DNA of 64,000 bases, from NCBI GenBank assembly GCA_019055375.1, contig JAHQIW010003919.1:47274-111273 (forward strand), in the 5' to 3' direction. This document shows positions 23,202 through 32,865 of the stretch, one piece after another. Under the pieces are notes generated by a model. The model saw only the letters and a program-made list of their open reading frames with translations, made no database searches and had not been told where the DNA came from. Both the position numbers and the translations under genes were made by a program. Position 1 is the stretch's first letter. The number at the start of each line of letters is the position of its first letter. The DNA comes from Parelaphostrongylus tenuis (taxonomy: Eukaryota > Nematoda > Chromadorea > Rhabditida > Metastrongylidae).

Positions 23202-24475
23202 CTATTTTTTCATGTGTGAAGGATGAGAGGAAGGGTGATTGACCAAAATGTTTTTGTTACTTGGTTTTCGATACCATTTTGTACCATAGTCACTATGCAA
23301 AAGCTTTATGTGGATGTTTGAGAATGGAAGCCACCTCCCGTTTGGACTCTCTCGCGTAAGTTTAATATGCTCTGACTGTCCGTTCAAGACTTCAAAACAC
23401 TTGTCCATTTTCTCTTGTGTGGAACAGACAATGAAACAATCGTCTATATATCGGCAGTAGAGCAATGGGCGGTGAATGAGAACTGGAGCTTCCACCTTAT
23501 ACATAAAAGCAGTGGCAAGACTAGGTGCTAAACGTTGACTCATGGCTAACCCCCTGAGTTGTGTGATGTATTTTCCCGACTACCGAAAGATTGAACAACT
23601 AAGACATTGTTTTAGGAGGGTCATTCGTTGTTGAACTGTGAGGCTATACATATTTACTTTTTGTTTATTTTTAGTTGAAAGTTCGAAAATGGCTTGCATT
23701 GCAGAGTCATTTGATACGTTTGTATAGAGTGAGGTAACATCAAATGACTCCATTACGTGCGAGTTATTTGGTTTCGCGCAACGTAGGTGATCTGGGAACA
23801 TTTTTGTATTGGGTAGATGGGTTGGTATGAATTTGAGACCTGAGTAAAAACAAGGTTTAGAAACCACGTTATTCTATGCGTTGGCCCGCCTGTACAACTG
23901 ATGATAGGTCTAAACTTGTATGTTGATGGATCGGTTGACACCAGATCATCAGTAGATTTGAGTTTATGTGTTTTTATGAGAAAGTATAGGACCGGACAAA
24001 TAGAATTATTGTTCTTGAGCCGAGAGATAACTGAGGATTCCAAACCCGCTGCCCTTGCCCTGTTGACCAATTCTTTGTTTAAATTTTTATGTTGGAGTTT
24101 TTATTCCTTCTCAGAGGACGGGCGATAGAGGGAGACATCCTGAAGATGTTTCTCCGTTATTTCGACATCCAGCTGATTTGGAATTACTACAAATTCCCCA
24201 CCTTTATCACTTTTGGATAGACGGATAGCTTTTAATCCTACGAGCTCCCTAGTTTGGAACAAACCTTGTTTTTGTTGGTGTGTCAGACTGGAGCTTAATT
24301 TTTTATGCCGAAAATGTTTGAGTATTTGTAGAACTTCGTTCGAAAAAGCGCGAAAAATAGGGTCGAATTCGCTACTTCGTTTTTCTTTCTTGTGAAATAA
24401 AATAGATAAAACCAAACCTTTAGGTTTACATAGGGCACAAAAACACAGCAACAAGGATTTTGTTGTGACTGTCAC
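23202..24475 (-). pseudogene. PLE reverse transcriptase, frameshifted
   Basis: Four overlapping minus frames together give the PLE RT. In 24475-24101 there is SKSDKGGEFVVIPNQLD. In 24070-23753 there is ISRLKNNNSICPVLYFLIKTHKL with PIISCTGGPTHRITWFL. In 23867-23580 there is SFDVTSLYTNVSNDSAMQAI. In 23543-23202 there is QRLAPSLATAFMYKVE and the intact active site CRYIDDCFIV. The order is collinear with family B at 44.6-45.5 kb. At least three frame changes make it non-functional. It resembles the telomerase-like RT of Penelope elements. Confidence 0.85.
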
Positions 24476-24745
24476 AAACCTAGCGCATCCTCGCGCAAAA
24501 CTGTTGAGGCATTTTGGATAAGCGCCAAAACCCCGAAATGAACCGGAAGGACTAGTGCGTCACCATCACATGAGATCTCGCGCCCTTTCTTCGTTTGATC
24601 TTCTAACCTGACCTAGGTAGCATAGAAATAAGACCATCCGAATCATTCAAGTAGACTGATACTACATACGCCCACGCTCTGAAAAAGGCGGGTCGCCGAA
24701 ACTCAGCCGAATTTCTACGACCAATTTACCAACCTCGCGTCAGCT
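24398..24745 (+). repeat. inverted PLE terminal repeat bordering copy 2
   Basis: Reverse complement of about 22340-22708, including part of the endonuclease coding end and the hammerhead region. In this copy the ribozyme core has two lesions (see findings). It is best read as the 3' end of a second, severely truncated PLE inserted head to head, or as an inverted pseudo-LTR. Confidence 0.85.
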
Positions 24746-26085
24746 AACCAAGATAAGTTTTCTCGATTTTCATATAAGAATTGGACTGCGAACTGGAGAT
24801 CTGCTTCCGCTTAATTACCATAGTTGAATGCTACAAATGGAACTAGATTCAAGCCATAAATATCTGAAGTCACTTGAAATCAAAGTGGCGGCGCTGTAAA
24901 CTAAACTCTTTCGAAGACCAGAACCCGACCTTACCCGGTGTATTTCACCTTGATTTCGCATTTTCATGAGGACGTAAGTGTAAGTACGAACTAGTGTGAC
25001 TTGAGCTAAGCAGGCTGTCATTAAAGCACTTTCTATCAGACAGGCCTTCAAATTACCGGATGCATTGAACGTAGTCATGATTTAGATGTTGGCATCATCT
25101 CTGTATTCTTCTGATAAGTTTTATTTCGGACATTCACTAAAGTATTTTCAGCGCAAGATTACACTTTTAAAACAGCTAGTTGCTCTTTTTAGAGACACAT
25201 GTACTTTGACAAATTTGTCAAGTCAAAACGAAATATTTATTGAAAATAAACGTGACAATATTAACGAGATCAAAAGAGCACCGCCAAATATGCGGAACGC
25301 TCGTGAAAAACCAGACTTGACGAATAGTCTAACAAAGCTATTATACAAGAAGTGACATTAATGTGATCAAAAGAATGAGCATGCTAATCACGAAACAAGA
25401 AGAGAAGCATACTGAGCGATTCCCATAATTTCACCATACATCCTCTGAACAGCCAGAGGTCTACGCGTTCTCTCCACTGAAAACTTCATATATTTATGAA
25501 CATTGAAATTCCTTCAATAATTGAAGAAATACTACAGACGTTCACATTGGCGTTGCTGACGCGCAAGATTTTTGGAAATTCCATGGCGGTTGCAACTTTT
25601 TGGCTTTCTAATGAGATCCAGTTTTTGCAAATCAGAGAACTTGAAAGATTGTACATAACAAAACTGCAAAAGAGACTTTGTTCTGTCGTTCTACAGGTAT
25701 GAATAATATGAATGTTTTTATTTTTACACCTGCCTACTTCAAACGACAACCAGATTCACTCTATCAATTGGTATGAAATAATAGTTACATACCAATCAAA
25801 TAATCCGCCACATTTTGTCAAAATTATTGAACGCAAAGAAAATCTTCCTGAGAAGCATGCTTGATATTCCACCGTTGTTGGACAAGTTATCAACCAAGTA
25901 TGAAAAAGTGTGACAAAAACCTTTCAGCAAAGTGAGCTTCTAAAGCATGTACATTGTGCAATCTTATCTCGCACTTTAACATTTTTCACACGTGCATAGT
26001 GAAGAATGCATCTAGCAACATTGTTCATATGTATTAGTACAGGGTCCACTAGCAGTGCTTGTGCTCTCGCTGAAAAATCCATAGA
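24746..26085. other. no confirmed gene; two weak exon candidates
   Basis: On the minus strand a 48-residue frame from 25078 (MTTFNASGNLKACLIES) ends at a good donor-like CGG|GTAAGG near 24934. On the plus strand 25496-25697 (ending KLQKRLCSVVLQ) runs into a CAG|GTATGA donor-like site. Neither product is recognised, and neither has visible partner exons. Confidence 0.25.
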
Positions 26086-26665
26086 AGCGAAAGGGGAAAA
26101 AACTTACCTATATTTACGAATAATAATCACTTCGACCAGAAAAATTAAGATGGGTAAGAGAGAAAACTTACAAGGATTTCAGAAGAACTTCACTCGAGAG
26201 GAATGAGGAGAATAACGAGGAAAAACATAGAAATATCTACAGATAATGTCACGCTGATCGGCAAAATAACCACAAGCAACAAGTCGATTAAGCAGTAGAC
26301 TTATCGATGCGTGGTTCGCTGGGATATTCCACTTTCCTTCGCACTGAAAATTATATGTCAGCGAAAAAAAAAGACGGAATAAACCGACGAGAAAATCTTG
26401 ATAGCAAAATAGATTGTTCTGGATTATTATTTATTTACTTGTTTTCATTTGCACGACGCGCACCACAATTCTTATTGCGCGGATCCCAATACTAATAGCA
26501 TTCGATTCGTTTTTCATCTTCTTCTTGACTGACGTAGAACACTGGTCAAGCGCGACTCCTTAGTCAGGCCGTGGCGTTCCATAGGGCTCTTGTCGACTGC
26601 CGGAGTGTTTGGGGGGAGGAGGGAGGGGGGAAAATGTGGCTCGGCTACACGGGCGCAGCGATGAA
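26086..26665 (+). repeat. repeat R3, copy 1
   Basis: About 580 bp repeated in the same orientation at 28987-29570 with very few differences. Landmarks are 'gcgaaaggggaaaaaactta' at the start and 'gaggagggaggggggaaaa' near the end. It includes a G-rich tract at 26610-26632. No coding function is visible. Confidence 0.85.
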
Positions 26666-27390
26666 CATCACGACCAGTCGGCCACGACTCCCCCACCTTA
26701 ACGCTAAGTGGATAGACTAGAGGTTGTTACGTTAGAACCATAGGTATTCGCCATACGCCATATGTATACTCAATAGACTGACACAAACTTGAGCCCTTTT
26801 TCGACGTCGTGTTGATTCAATAGGATCCGGTGAAGTAAAGCAAAGCTCCAAGGGGAAACGAGACATCGAGACGTTTACCGAATGCTTATTTTTACACCAT
26901 ATTCGGTTATCGGTATTTTAGCACCATAAGAATTATTCCTGCCAGATTGATGAAGTTAGTTTTGGAATACAAGAATACAACATAAATCGTCTATTCAACC
27001 ACATCACTGGTCGTAGAGTGACTATAACTCCAGCAGTCTTTCTCGTTCTTGTCATTGTCTTGTGCGCTTTCCTGGCTCATATATGCTCGAAGCATCAAAT
27101 TTCTTTTGTTCCGCTTATTATTCAATAAGACATAAATATTTACAGCGCTTGTTCTTTTCTCAACGGCAAGAAACATAACGTGGCTCATGCGACTTTTACT
27201 GAAACACTTCCCAGTACATAAGTATTCGGTGAAGGTTGCGGAAATATGGAAGTGTTGCTGTTGCCCGCTCGAGTCATCAACTGAGGAATTTCTCAGGAAA
27301 AGGATGTCGTAATGAATACTTGTCATTTCGGATGTATAGCAAATTCGTATATTTCGGATATTTCGTATGTATAACAAATTCGTATTCTAT
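26666..27390. other. no recognisable gene
   Basis: A 128-codon minus frame (26991-27377) covers part of this stretch but shows no domain, and its codons look AT-driven. I do not call it a gene. Confidence 0.4.
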
Positions 27391-27672
27391 ACGTTTGAAA
27401 GCGCCTAGAAAATTCAATTTGAATATTACGTGCTTTGTTCGTTTTATTCTATAATTGCATAACAAATTCGTATTCTATGCGTTTTTACTCACTCTGTTCC
27501 AAGAGAATCTGACATCCAATAGCATTTTCTGATTCCTTGCATCGAACTCTATCTAAAGGGACTCTAATCTTGGCTGAAACGTTTGAAAGCGCCTAGAAAA
27601 TTCATTTTGAATATTACGTGCTTTGTTGGTTTTATTCTATAAATGTATAACAAATTCGTATTCTATGCTCCT
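27391..27672 (+). repeat. tandem duplication of a ~90-bp unit
   Basis: The unit starting 'gtttgaaagcgcctagaaaa' and ending 'caaattcgtattctatgc' occurs at about 27391-27482 and 27581-27670, with a few differences and an unrelated 98-bp spacer. A third partial 'ataacaaattcgtattctat' occurs just upstream at about 27371. Confidence 0.75.
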
Positions 27673-28078
27673 GAGGAAGTAATGACGAAATGACATCCTT
27701 TCCTGTTCCTCAGGAACAATAGAAGTTTTTCCTCTTTAATTGGTCTGTAATTATGGAAACTAAACAAGCTAGTGTCTCGTCCAACTTATGAAACTCAAAT
27801 TTGAAGAGCTAAGCTCAAAAGTCTTCACACCAGCCAGATCTGCACAAATTTTGACAATGCAGATAAACGAACAGAGCATTTTTATGTCTACCAATTTACT
27901 TTCAATTTTGGCTCATCAAAAATTAAGGGGATCAAGCTCAAGCAATACACTGAATTTCCGCGCCTAGACGTAGATACAACATGATACACTAGCACAAACG
28001 AGATTCAAAAGGCAGAAGGGTTCTAGCGCTATAAAGGAAAGAAATCAAAATAGTGCTGGAAAGGCCAAAGCAACGAAC
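27673..28078. other. no recognisable gene
   Basis: Short spacer, AT-rich, directly downstream of the 4E-T-like exons on their strand. Further exons of that gene were sought here and not recognised. Confidence 0.4.
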
Positions 28079-28584
28079 CAGCGGACAGAGCGTCCTGAAG
28101 TTTCTTAGCTGGAGCTCGATTTTTAATGCCTTCGACTTCCCATCGATGCTCTAACCACTTGAATGGTGAGAACTTCCCATCATCTCTGGAAACGATAATT
28201 AAAAATGAAAAATAAAGAACGATGTGAGAATACATGCAGGAAACCATGCTACACACGCTGTAGCCAAACGCAGTCTGGTGCAAAAGTCATTGCGGTCTAC
28301 GCAGCGTTGCGACAGCCCCGAAACCGTAGTTATTTTGCAACAACCGAAAAATGCAGCTACATGAAGGAGACACGGCTAAACACGAGTGTACACGATTCAC
28401 TTACCCATCTGAACTCGACCGAGAGATACGCAGGACGTTGAAGGCTGAGCGTAGCAGTGGATAAACGCATCATTTCCTCTCTGTCATAGCGCAGCACTTG
28501 ACCGGTTCGCTGCGTGAATTTCCGGCCTAATAGACTCGATACCACTGGATGGACCACGTTCTCTTCATCTGACTGACTTCCCAT
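28079..28584 (-). pseudogene. 4E-T/IFET-1-like (eIF4E-binding translational repressor), 5' exons
   Basis: Exon 1 (28584-28405) starts MGSQSDEENV and contains LRYDREEMMRLSTATLS, then QRPAYLSVEF. This has the RY..EE.. eIF4E-binding motif (Y-x4-hydrophobic pair) followed by the RP..LS..[FY] pattern of the 4E-T N-terminus, and ends at GTAAGT. Exon 2 (28185 to about 28079) follows a TTTCCAG acceptor with DDGKFSPFKWLEHRW, matching the D-G-x-x-x-P-x-K-W block that follows in 4E-T. 4E-T proteins bind eIF4E in P-bodies or germ granules and repress mRNAs. The donor is phase 0, but exon 2 needs two preceding bases, so either a micro-exon is missed or the copy is broken. No later exons were found. Family call is by motif only. 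Confidence 0.5.
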
Positions 28585-28589
28585 ATTTA

Positions 28590-28986
28590 CATTAAAATAA
28601 GCATAGCGTTAAAAAATAAACGTCTAGGACCAGAGTATATTCAAAAAAGATGGTCTTAAGCCGGACTCACAAGCGAAGAAAATTCATGCCTATTCAGGAC
28701 GAAACAATCGCTAAAATTTGCTGCAAAGCTGATAAAAAGTGAAATTTCGATGAATAAGAGTAGCGACTGACAAAAACAACGACGATCAATTTACCCCGGA
28801 AAAAACCAGGCGGATCGAGGACTATCCCCGGCTTACGCCTGGATATCGCGCGTCCGAACTCAGGACCATCCAAATCCAGGAGACTCCAAATGTCACGAGA
28901 CCAGCGGAAACGAGGAAAACAAGAAAAGGAACAAGACCTGAAAATTCGACCTCGAGTAGGCTTGATAAATGCAGTCAACTGTACAA
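28590..28986. other. no recognisable gene
   Basis: Spacer between the 4E-T-like exon 1 and repeat R3. It would be the 5' flank of that gene. A minus frame at 28694-29029 overlaps R3 and has no recognised domain. Confidence 0.35.
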
Positions 28987-29576
28987 GCGAAAGGGGAAAA
29001 AACTTACCGTATTTACGAATAATAATCACTTCGACCAGAAAAATTAAGATGGGTAAGAGAAAAAACTTACAAGGATTTCAGAATAACTTCACTCGAGAGG
29101 AATGAGGAGAATAACGAGGAAAAACATAGAAATATCTACAGATAATGTCACGCTGATCGGCAAAATAACCACAAGCAACAAGTCGATTAAGCAGTAGACT
29201 TATCGATGCGTGGTTCGCTGGGATATTCCACTTTTCTTCGCACTGAAAATTATATGTCAGCGAAAAAAAAGAAGGAATAAACCGACGAGAAAATCTTGAT
29301 AGCAAAATAGATTGTTCTGGATTATTATTTTTACTTGTTTTCATTTGCACGACGCGCACCACAATTTTTATTGCGCGGATCCCAATACTACTAGCATTCG
29401 ATTCGTTTTTCATCTTCTTCTTGACTGACGTAGAACACTGGTCAAGCGCGACTCCTTAGTTTGGCTGTTGCGCTCCATAGGGCGTTCTCGTCGACTGCCG
29501 GAGAGTGTTTGGGGGAGGAGGGAGGGGGGAAAAATGTGGCTCGGCTACAGGCGCGTCGCGGCGAGCATCACAACGA
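28987..29576 (+). repeat. repeat R3, copy 2
   Basis: Near-identical to 26086-26665. The copy ends at about 29570 and is followed at once by the R2 extended unit ('cataagtccatatttgaaat'), which is not the case for copy 1. Confidence 0.85.
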
Positions 29577-31431
29577 TTAGACAGATTGCATAAGTCCATA
29601 TTTGAAATGGAATAAGATATTGTCCCACACTGTAGCAATTAAAAATTGGTCGCTGAGATATTCAATATTGTTCAGGATAGATAGAACCATGAGCATCAAA
29701 AAGATCTCAAATCCGCCTTAAACTCCTACCGGAAGACCTAATAAACATCATTATCATCCTCGTGACAGCTGAATTTTTCTTTAAGATAGCAAGACACAGT
29801 TTAAAACTGGCGCTAATCATTTGCTCAGCGTCCTAGAAAGTGGGTAGTTGTAGCTGTAATATTGTACAATCGCTAAAACCAATTAAGTGAGTCTAAATTT
29901 ATCTCAGTATCGTTATTTGCAATTGATTACTAGTAATCGGGCTCGATGTGAATGTGTACAGAGAGAAAAATTTGGGCTTATTAACGACTTATGCTCTGTT
30001 TGGCCTCCTCTAGAATTTGCTAAACAACTCTATTCAAAGTATGCGCTGTTATCCTGAACTCATTTCTGTTACCTGTTAGGCCATCAATAAAACGCTCATC
30101 AAAATCGTCATCCTTGGATTTGAAAAGGTTGTGGATTTTCAAAGCAAATGAGTGATGATTTGCAAAATTGTTTTTGCTCAGGAACTGTTCCGGTGAACCC
30201 AGGGTGTGATAATCAGGTAGAAACAAGTCAGGACGGTACGGCAAATGATCCAGCCACTTCTAGCCCAGTTTGGTCAACTCCCTTTTTGTGAGTTTCGCGA
30301 CATACTGCCTTCCATTTTCTTGAAGCGGTCTGAGATCATGTAGGTGTTGGCAGGAGCAAAACGCAGCACGGAACTGATACACCATTCGCTTGGACACAGT
30401 TTCTTGAGCCTTTGCACACTTCTTAAGGGGCCTGTACATCGGGTTCCTAATTCCTATTCGTAAAGCAGCAAACTGCGATAAAGGATCCGTTAGGCGGCCA
30501 TGACGCAGCAGGTACGGACAAATTCGGTACCAAGAGGAAGTAAAGAAAAATCTGCACAAAGCGATATTGATTTTTTGCGTCAGAGATGAGAGAAATGTGT
30601 TAATCTGATTGCGCACACCTTGAATAGTGTTGTCAAGCAATTTCAATTTTCTCTGGTAAATGAATATTGGTTATTATTGCCCTGATGCAAAGACTTATGA
30701 GAAACTTTATTAAATTCCTAGTTTTAGAGGCATTAATTTAGAAAGGGAACGTTGGTCTTCCGTGCCATATCTGCGATATCAAAACAACGAAGTAGTTTAA
30801 AAATTTTCTGACTTACTTTTTTAATTGGCTTGGCTAGCACGTTCTCACCGCCATTTAGTTTTGCTAGGACCATTGTACTAGTTGCAGTGTGGCGGCGCGT
30901 AACTCTGAATTAATGTTCCATAACTGGATTTTCTTTTACAAATACTTGTATGAAAGCAATAACAAAAAAACAACTAATTTAAACTTACATGCGACCAGCA
31001 CCTTTCCTTAGCGGCCCACATTTATGAATGAACTACACCGATAGTTAATGCTGAAAGAAGAATAAGTGATAACCAAACATGATATAACATGTGCCATCAC
31101 TCAAGACTATTTGATGAGGAATCATATCCACGCGGTCAATATTTTTAGATTAAGCTATGAGCTCGTTAGGACAGTTGAAGACTTTCGGACGCAATTTTTC
31201 AGGCGATCTTTGCCGACGCAGTGGATGTTGAATGAAGTGATGTTCAGCTTTCAGGATTTCAATTGCTAAGTGTCTCACTTGCTAGTGAAAGTTTTACAGT
31301 AGAAGTGACCAGCGGTCTTTTGGTTCATAAATCTCGGATTTCAAAATCACAGCTTCCATTCAAAATGTTCACTGCAATTACGACGTTACAACTCTTGCTA
31401 GATTTTCAACCTGTATCATTTTGCAGCTATA
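29577..31431 (+). repeat. repeat R2 extended unit, copy 3
   Basis: Matches 20361-21892 with high identity over the first kilobase and, beyond about 30583, matches R2 at 8937-9822 more completely than copy 2 does. It contains the same mariner relic. Confidence 0.8.
30020..30388 (-). pseudogene. mariner transposase C-terminal relic, duplicate
   Basis: Same as 20819-21190: MPYRPDLFLPDYHTLGSPEQ in one frame and YVAKLTKRELTKLG in the adjoining frame. Only a few residues differ, so the duplication of the segment is younger than the decay of the transposase. Confidence 0.75.
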
Positions 31432-31870
31432 GATTCGTCGAATGACTCAAGCGAGAGCTGGCTCAACTTTTTTTCTCGTTTGTCGAATGCAAGAGTAATT
31501 CAATAAGCCCTCTCCTCGCTGTAAGGATGCGTAAAGCAATTTTTTTTCAAGACGTTTTCTTAGAAATCGAACTATGGGAATGATGGTATCCTGTTTCGCA
31601 CATTCTTCCCACGTAGCCGTAATGTGCGCACGGATTAGACACAAGACTAGTTCAGACGAAAAAGTTGGCACGGAAGAAAATGTTCTTTGCTCTCTTCGCT
31701 ACATCCTCTTCGCCCTTGAACATTCTCCATGCTACTCCCTTCCTCCTGTTCGTCTCTGTCTCTGGGTTCATTCAAGTCACTTAGCACCCGAGCTTTCCTA
31801 CTTGAATAGACGATTTAAATCTGAAAGTATCCACCGTGTTAAGGAAAATGAGGCATTAAAGATCTATCCA
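31432..31870 (-). mobile_element. decayed RTE 3' relic
   Basis: Third relic in the same context (after R2, before PLE). It starts 'cgtcgaatgactcaagcgag' and ends at 'ctatccaaaagtttgacttt', both shared with the other two. Confidence 0.65.
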
Positions 31871-31934
31871 AAAGTTTGACTTTCCATAAAGTTCGACGTA
31901 ATTATTTGATATATGGAAATGGAGAAAAGCTCAT

Positions 31935-32260
31935 CTTCATGCTGACGCGAGGTTGGTAAACTAGTTGTAGCAGTTCGGCTGACGTTTCGGCGACCCTCCT
32001 TCTTCAGAGCCTGGGCGTATGTAGTATTAGTCGATTTGAATGATTCGGAGTATCTTATTTATATGCTGCCTAGGTCAGGTTAAAAGATCAAACGAGGGGA
32101 GGGCGCGAGATCTAGTGTTATGGTGACGCGCTCTTCCTTCAGATTGGTTTCGGGGTTTTGGGCGCTCATCCAAAATGTCTCAAGAGCATTGCGCGTGCAT
32201 GTTTTAGATTCCTGCGCTAAGATTGTGACAGTCACATCAAACACCTTGTAGCAGTGTTGT
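31935..32260 (-). mobile_element. PLE family A 3' end (pseudo-LTR)
   Basis: Matches the 22345-22640 terminal repeat on the same strand, including the hammerhead-like region, 'gatgattcggag' and 'cggggttttgggcg' landmarks, and the end of the endonuclease coding region. At about 32260 it joins, head to head, PLE N-terminal sequence on the plus strand. This mirrors the arrangement at the 5' border of copy 2. Confidence 0.8.
31977..32011 (-). ncRNA. hammerhead-ribozyme-like motif, second copy
   Basis: On the minus strand: GGCT, CTGAAGA (32007-32001), one A, helix II GGAG/CGCC with a GGT loop, GAAA, CGTC, AGCC. Stem I is a perfect 4-bp GGCT/AGCC pairing here, better than at 22380. Helix II has one mismatch (A opposite G). 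Core bases of the hammerhead consensus are all present. Confidence 0.65.
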
Positions 32261-32270
32261 CCAGAACGAA

Positions 32271-32865
32271 ATGTTTTCCCACTTAAACAAATGCTTGTCA
32301 AAAGAACATTATTGTGCTCAGTATCTAGAGAAACGCCTTTGGGGAACATTAGTAAACAAATCAGCAGCTATTTGTAATGATATCCGGCGCAATATCAAAA
32401 ATAATCTAAAAAGAAAGTTTGACTGCCTTCAATCAAAATCAAGACGTAAAAGGGTGAATTTCCGCGATAACATCGATAAATCGAAAAATCACGGCGCTTT
32501 AGAGAGATTAAGAGTCACTGTGTTAGGTGGCCTAACGCTTCCGGGTGATGAGCGTTCATTATTAGAACTGGGTCCAAGTTTTGCACCTAGTCAACCCTTT
32601 CTAAATCAACACTGCTCAGGATCTTATGCAGTCTACAGGAACTTCAAAATCAGCTGCGCTACTAGGCAAGATTAGAAGGGGTAGCTAACCGAAAACAAAC
32701 AAGGGCACTACCACCCATTCCCTTCCCGCAAGCTTTTTACAAGGAAGAAACGCCAAATAGCGACCTCAATTCTATTTTTTGCGTTTTTTCAAACAAAGTT
32801 CTGCAAATACTCATCCACTTTCGGTATGAAAAATTAAGCTCCAATCTGACACACAAAGTTGAGTT
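32271..32865 (+). pseudogene. PLE N-terminal region
   Basis: Frame 32271-32675 carries a basic stretch (NNLKRKFDCLQSKSRRKR) followed by VTVLGGLTLPGDERSLLELG, which corresponds to KVTVLGGMTLS in the family B copy at 41.9-42.1 kb. Sequence to about 32865 continues in other frames and matches 11580-11800 (minus strand) of PLE copy 1. It then stops, before any RT core. This is the N-terminal domain upstream of RT in PLEs, function unknown. It is truncated on its 3' side. Confidence 0.75.

Larger units (their letters stand above)
22340..24745 (-). mobile_element. Penelope-like element, family A, copy 2 (best copy)
   Basis: Read on the minus strand: a 5' border made of an inverted copy of the element's own 3' end (24398-24745), then RT (24475 to 23202), linker, GIY-YIG endonuclease (22939-22583) and a 3' terminal repeat with a hammerhead-like motif (22380-22414). 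The two terminal arms are about 350 bp and inverted. PLEs are known to have such pseudo-LTRs in direct or inverted arrangement. The RT box CRYIDDCFIV is intact, but several frame breaks separate the pieces, and the N-terminal part present at 32.27-32.86 kb is missing. Confidence 0.88.

Noticed and set aside
26610..26632. G-rich tract in R3 as a regulatory quadruplex
   Set aside because: It is part of a duplicated repeat and has no gene next to it whose regulation it could affect.
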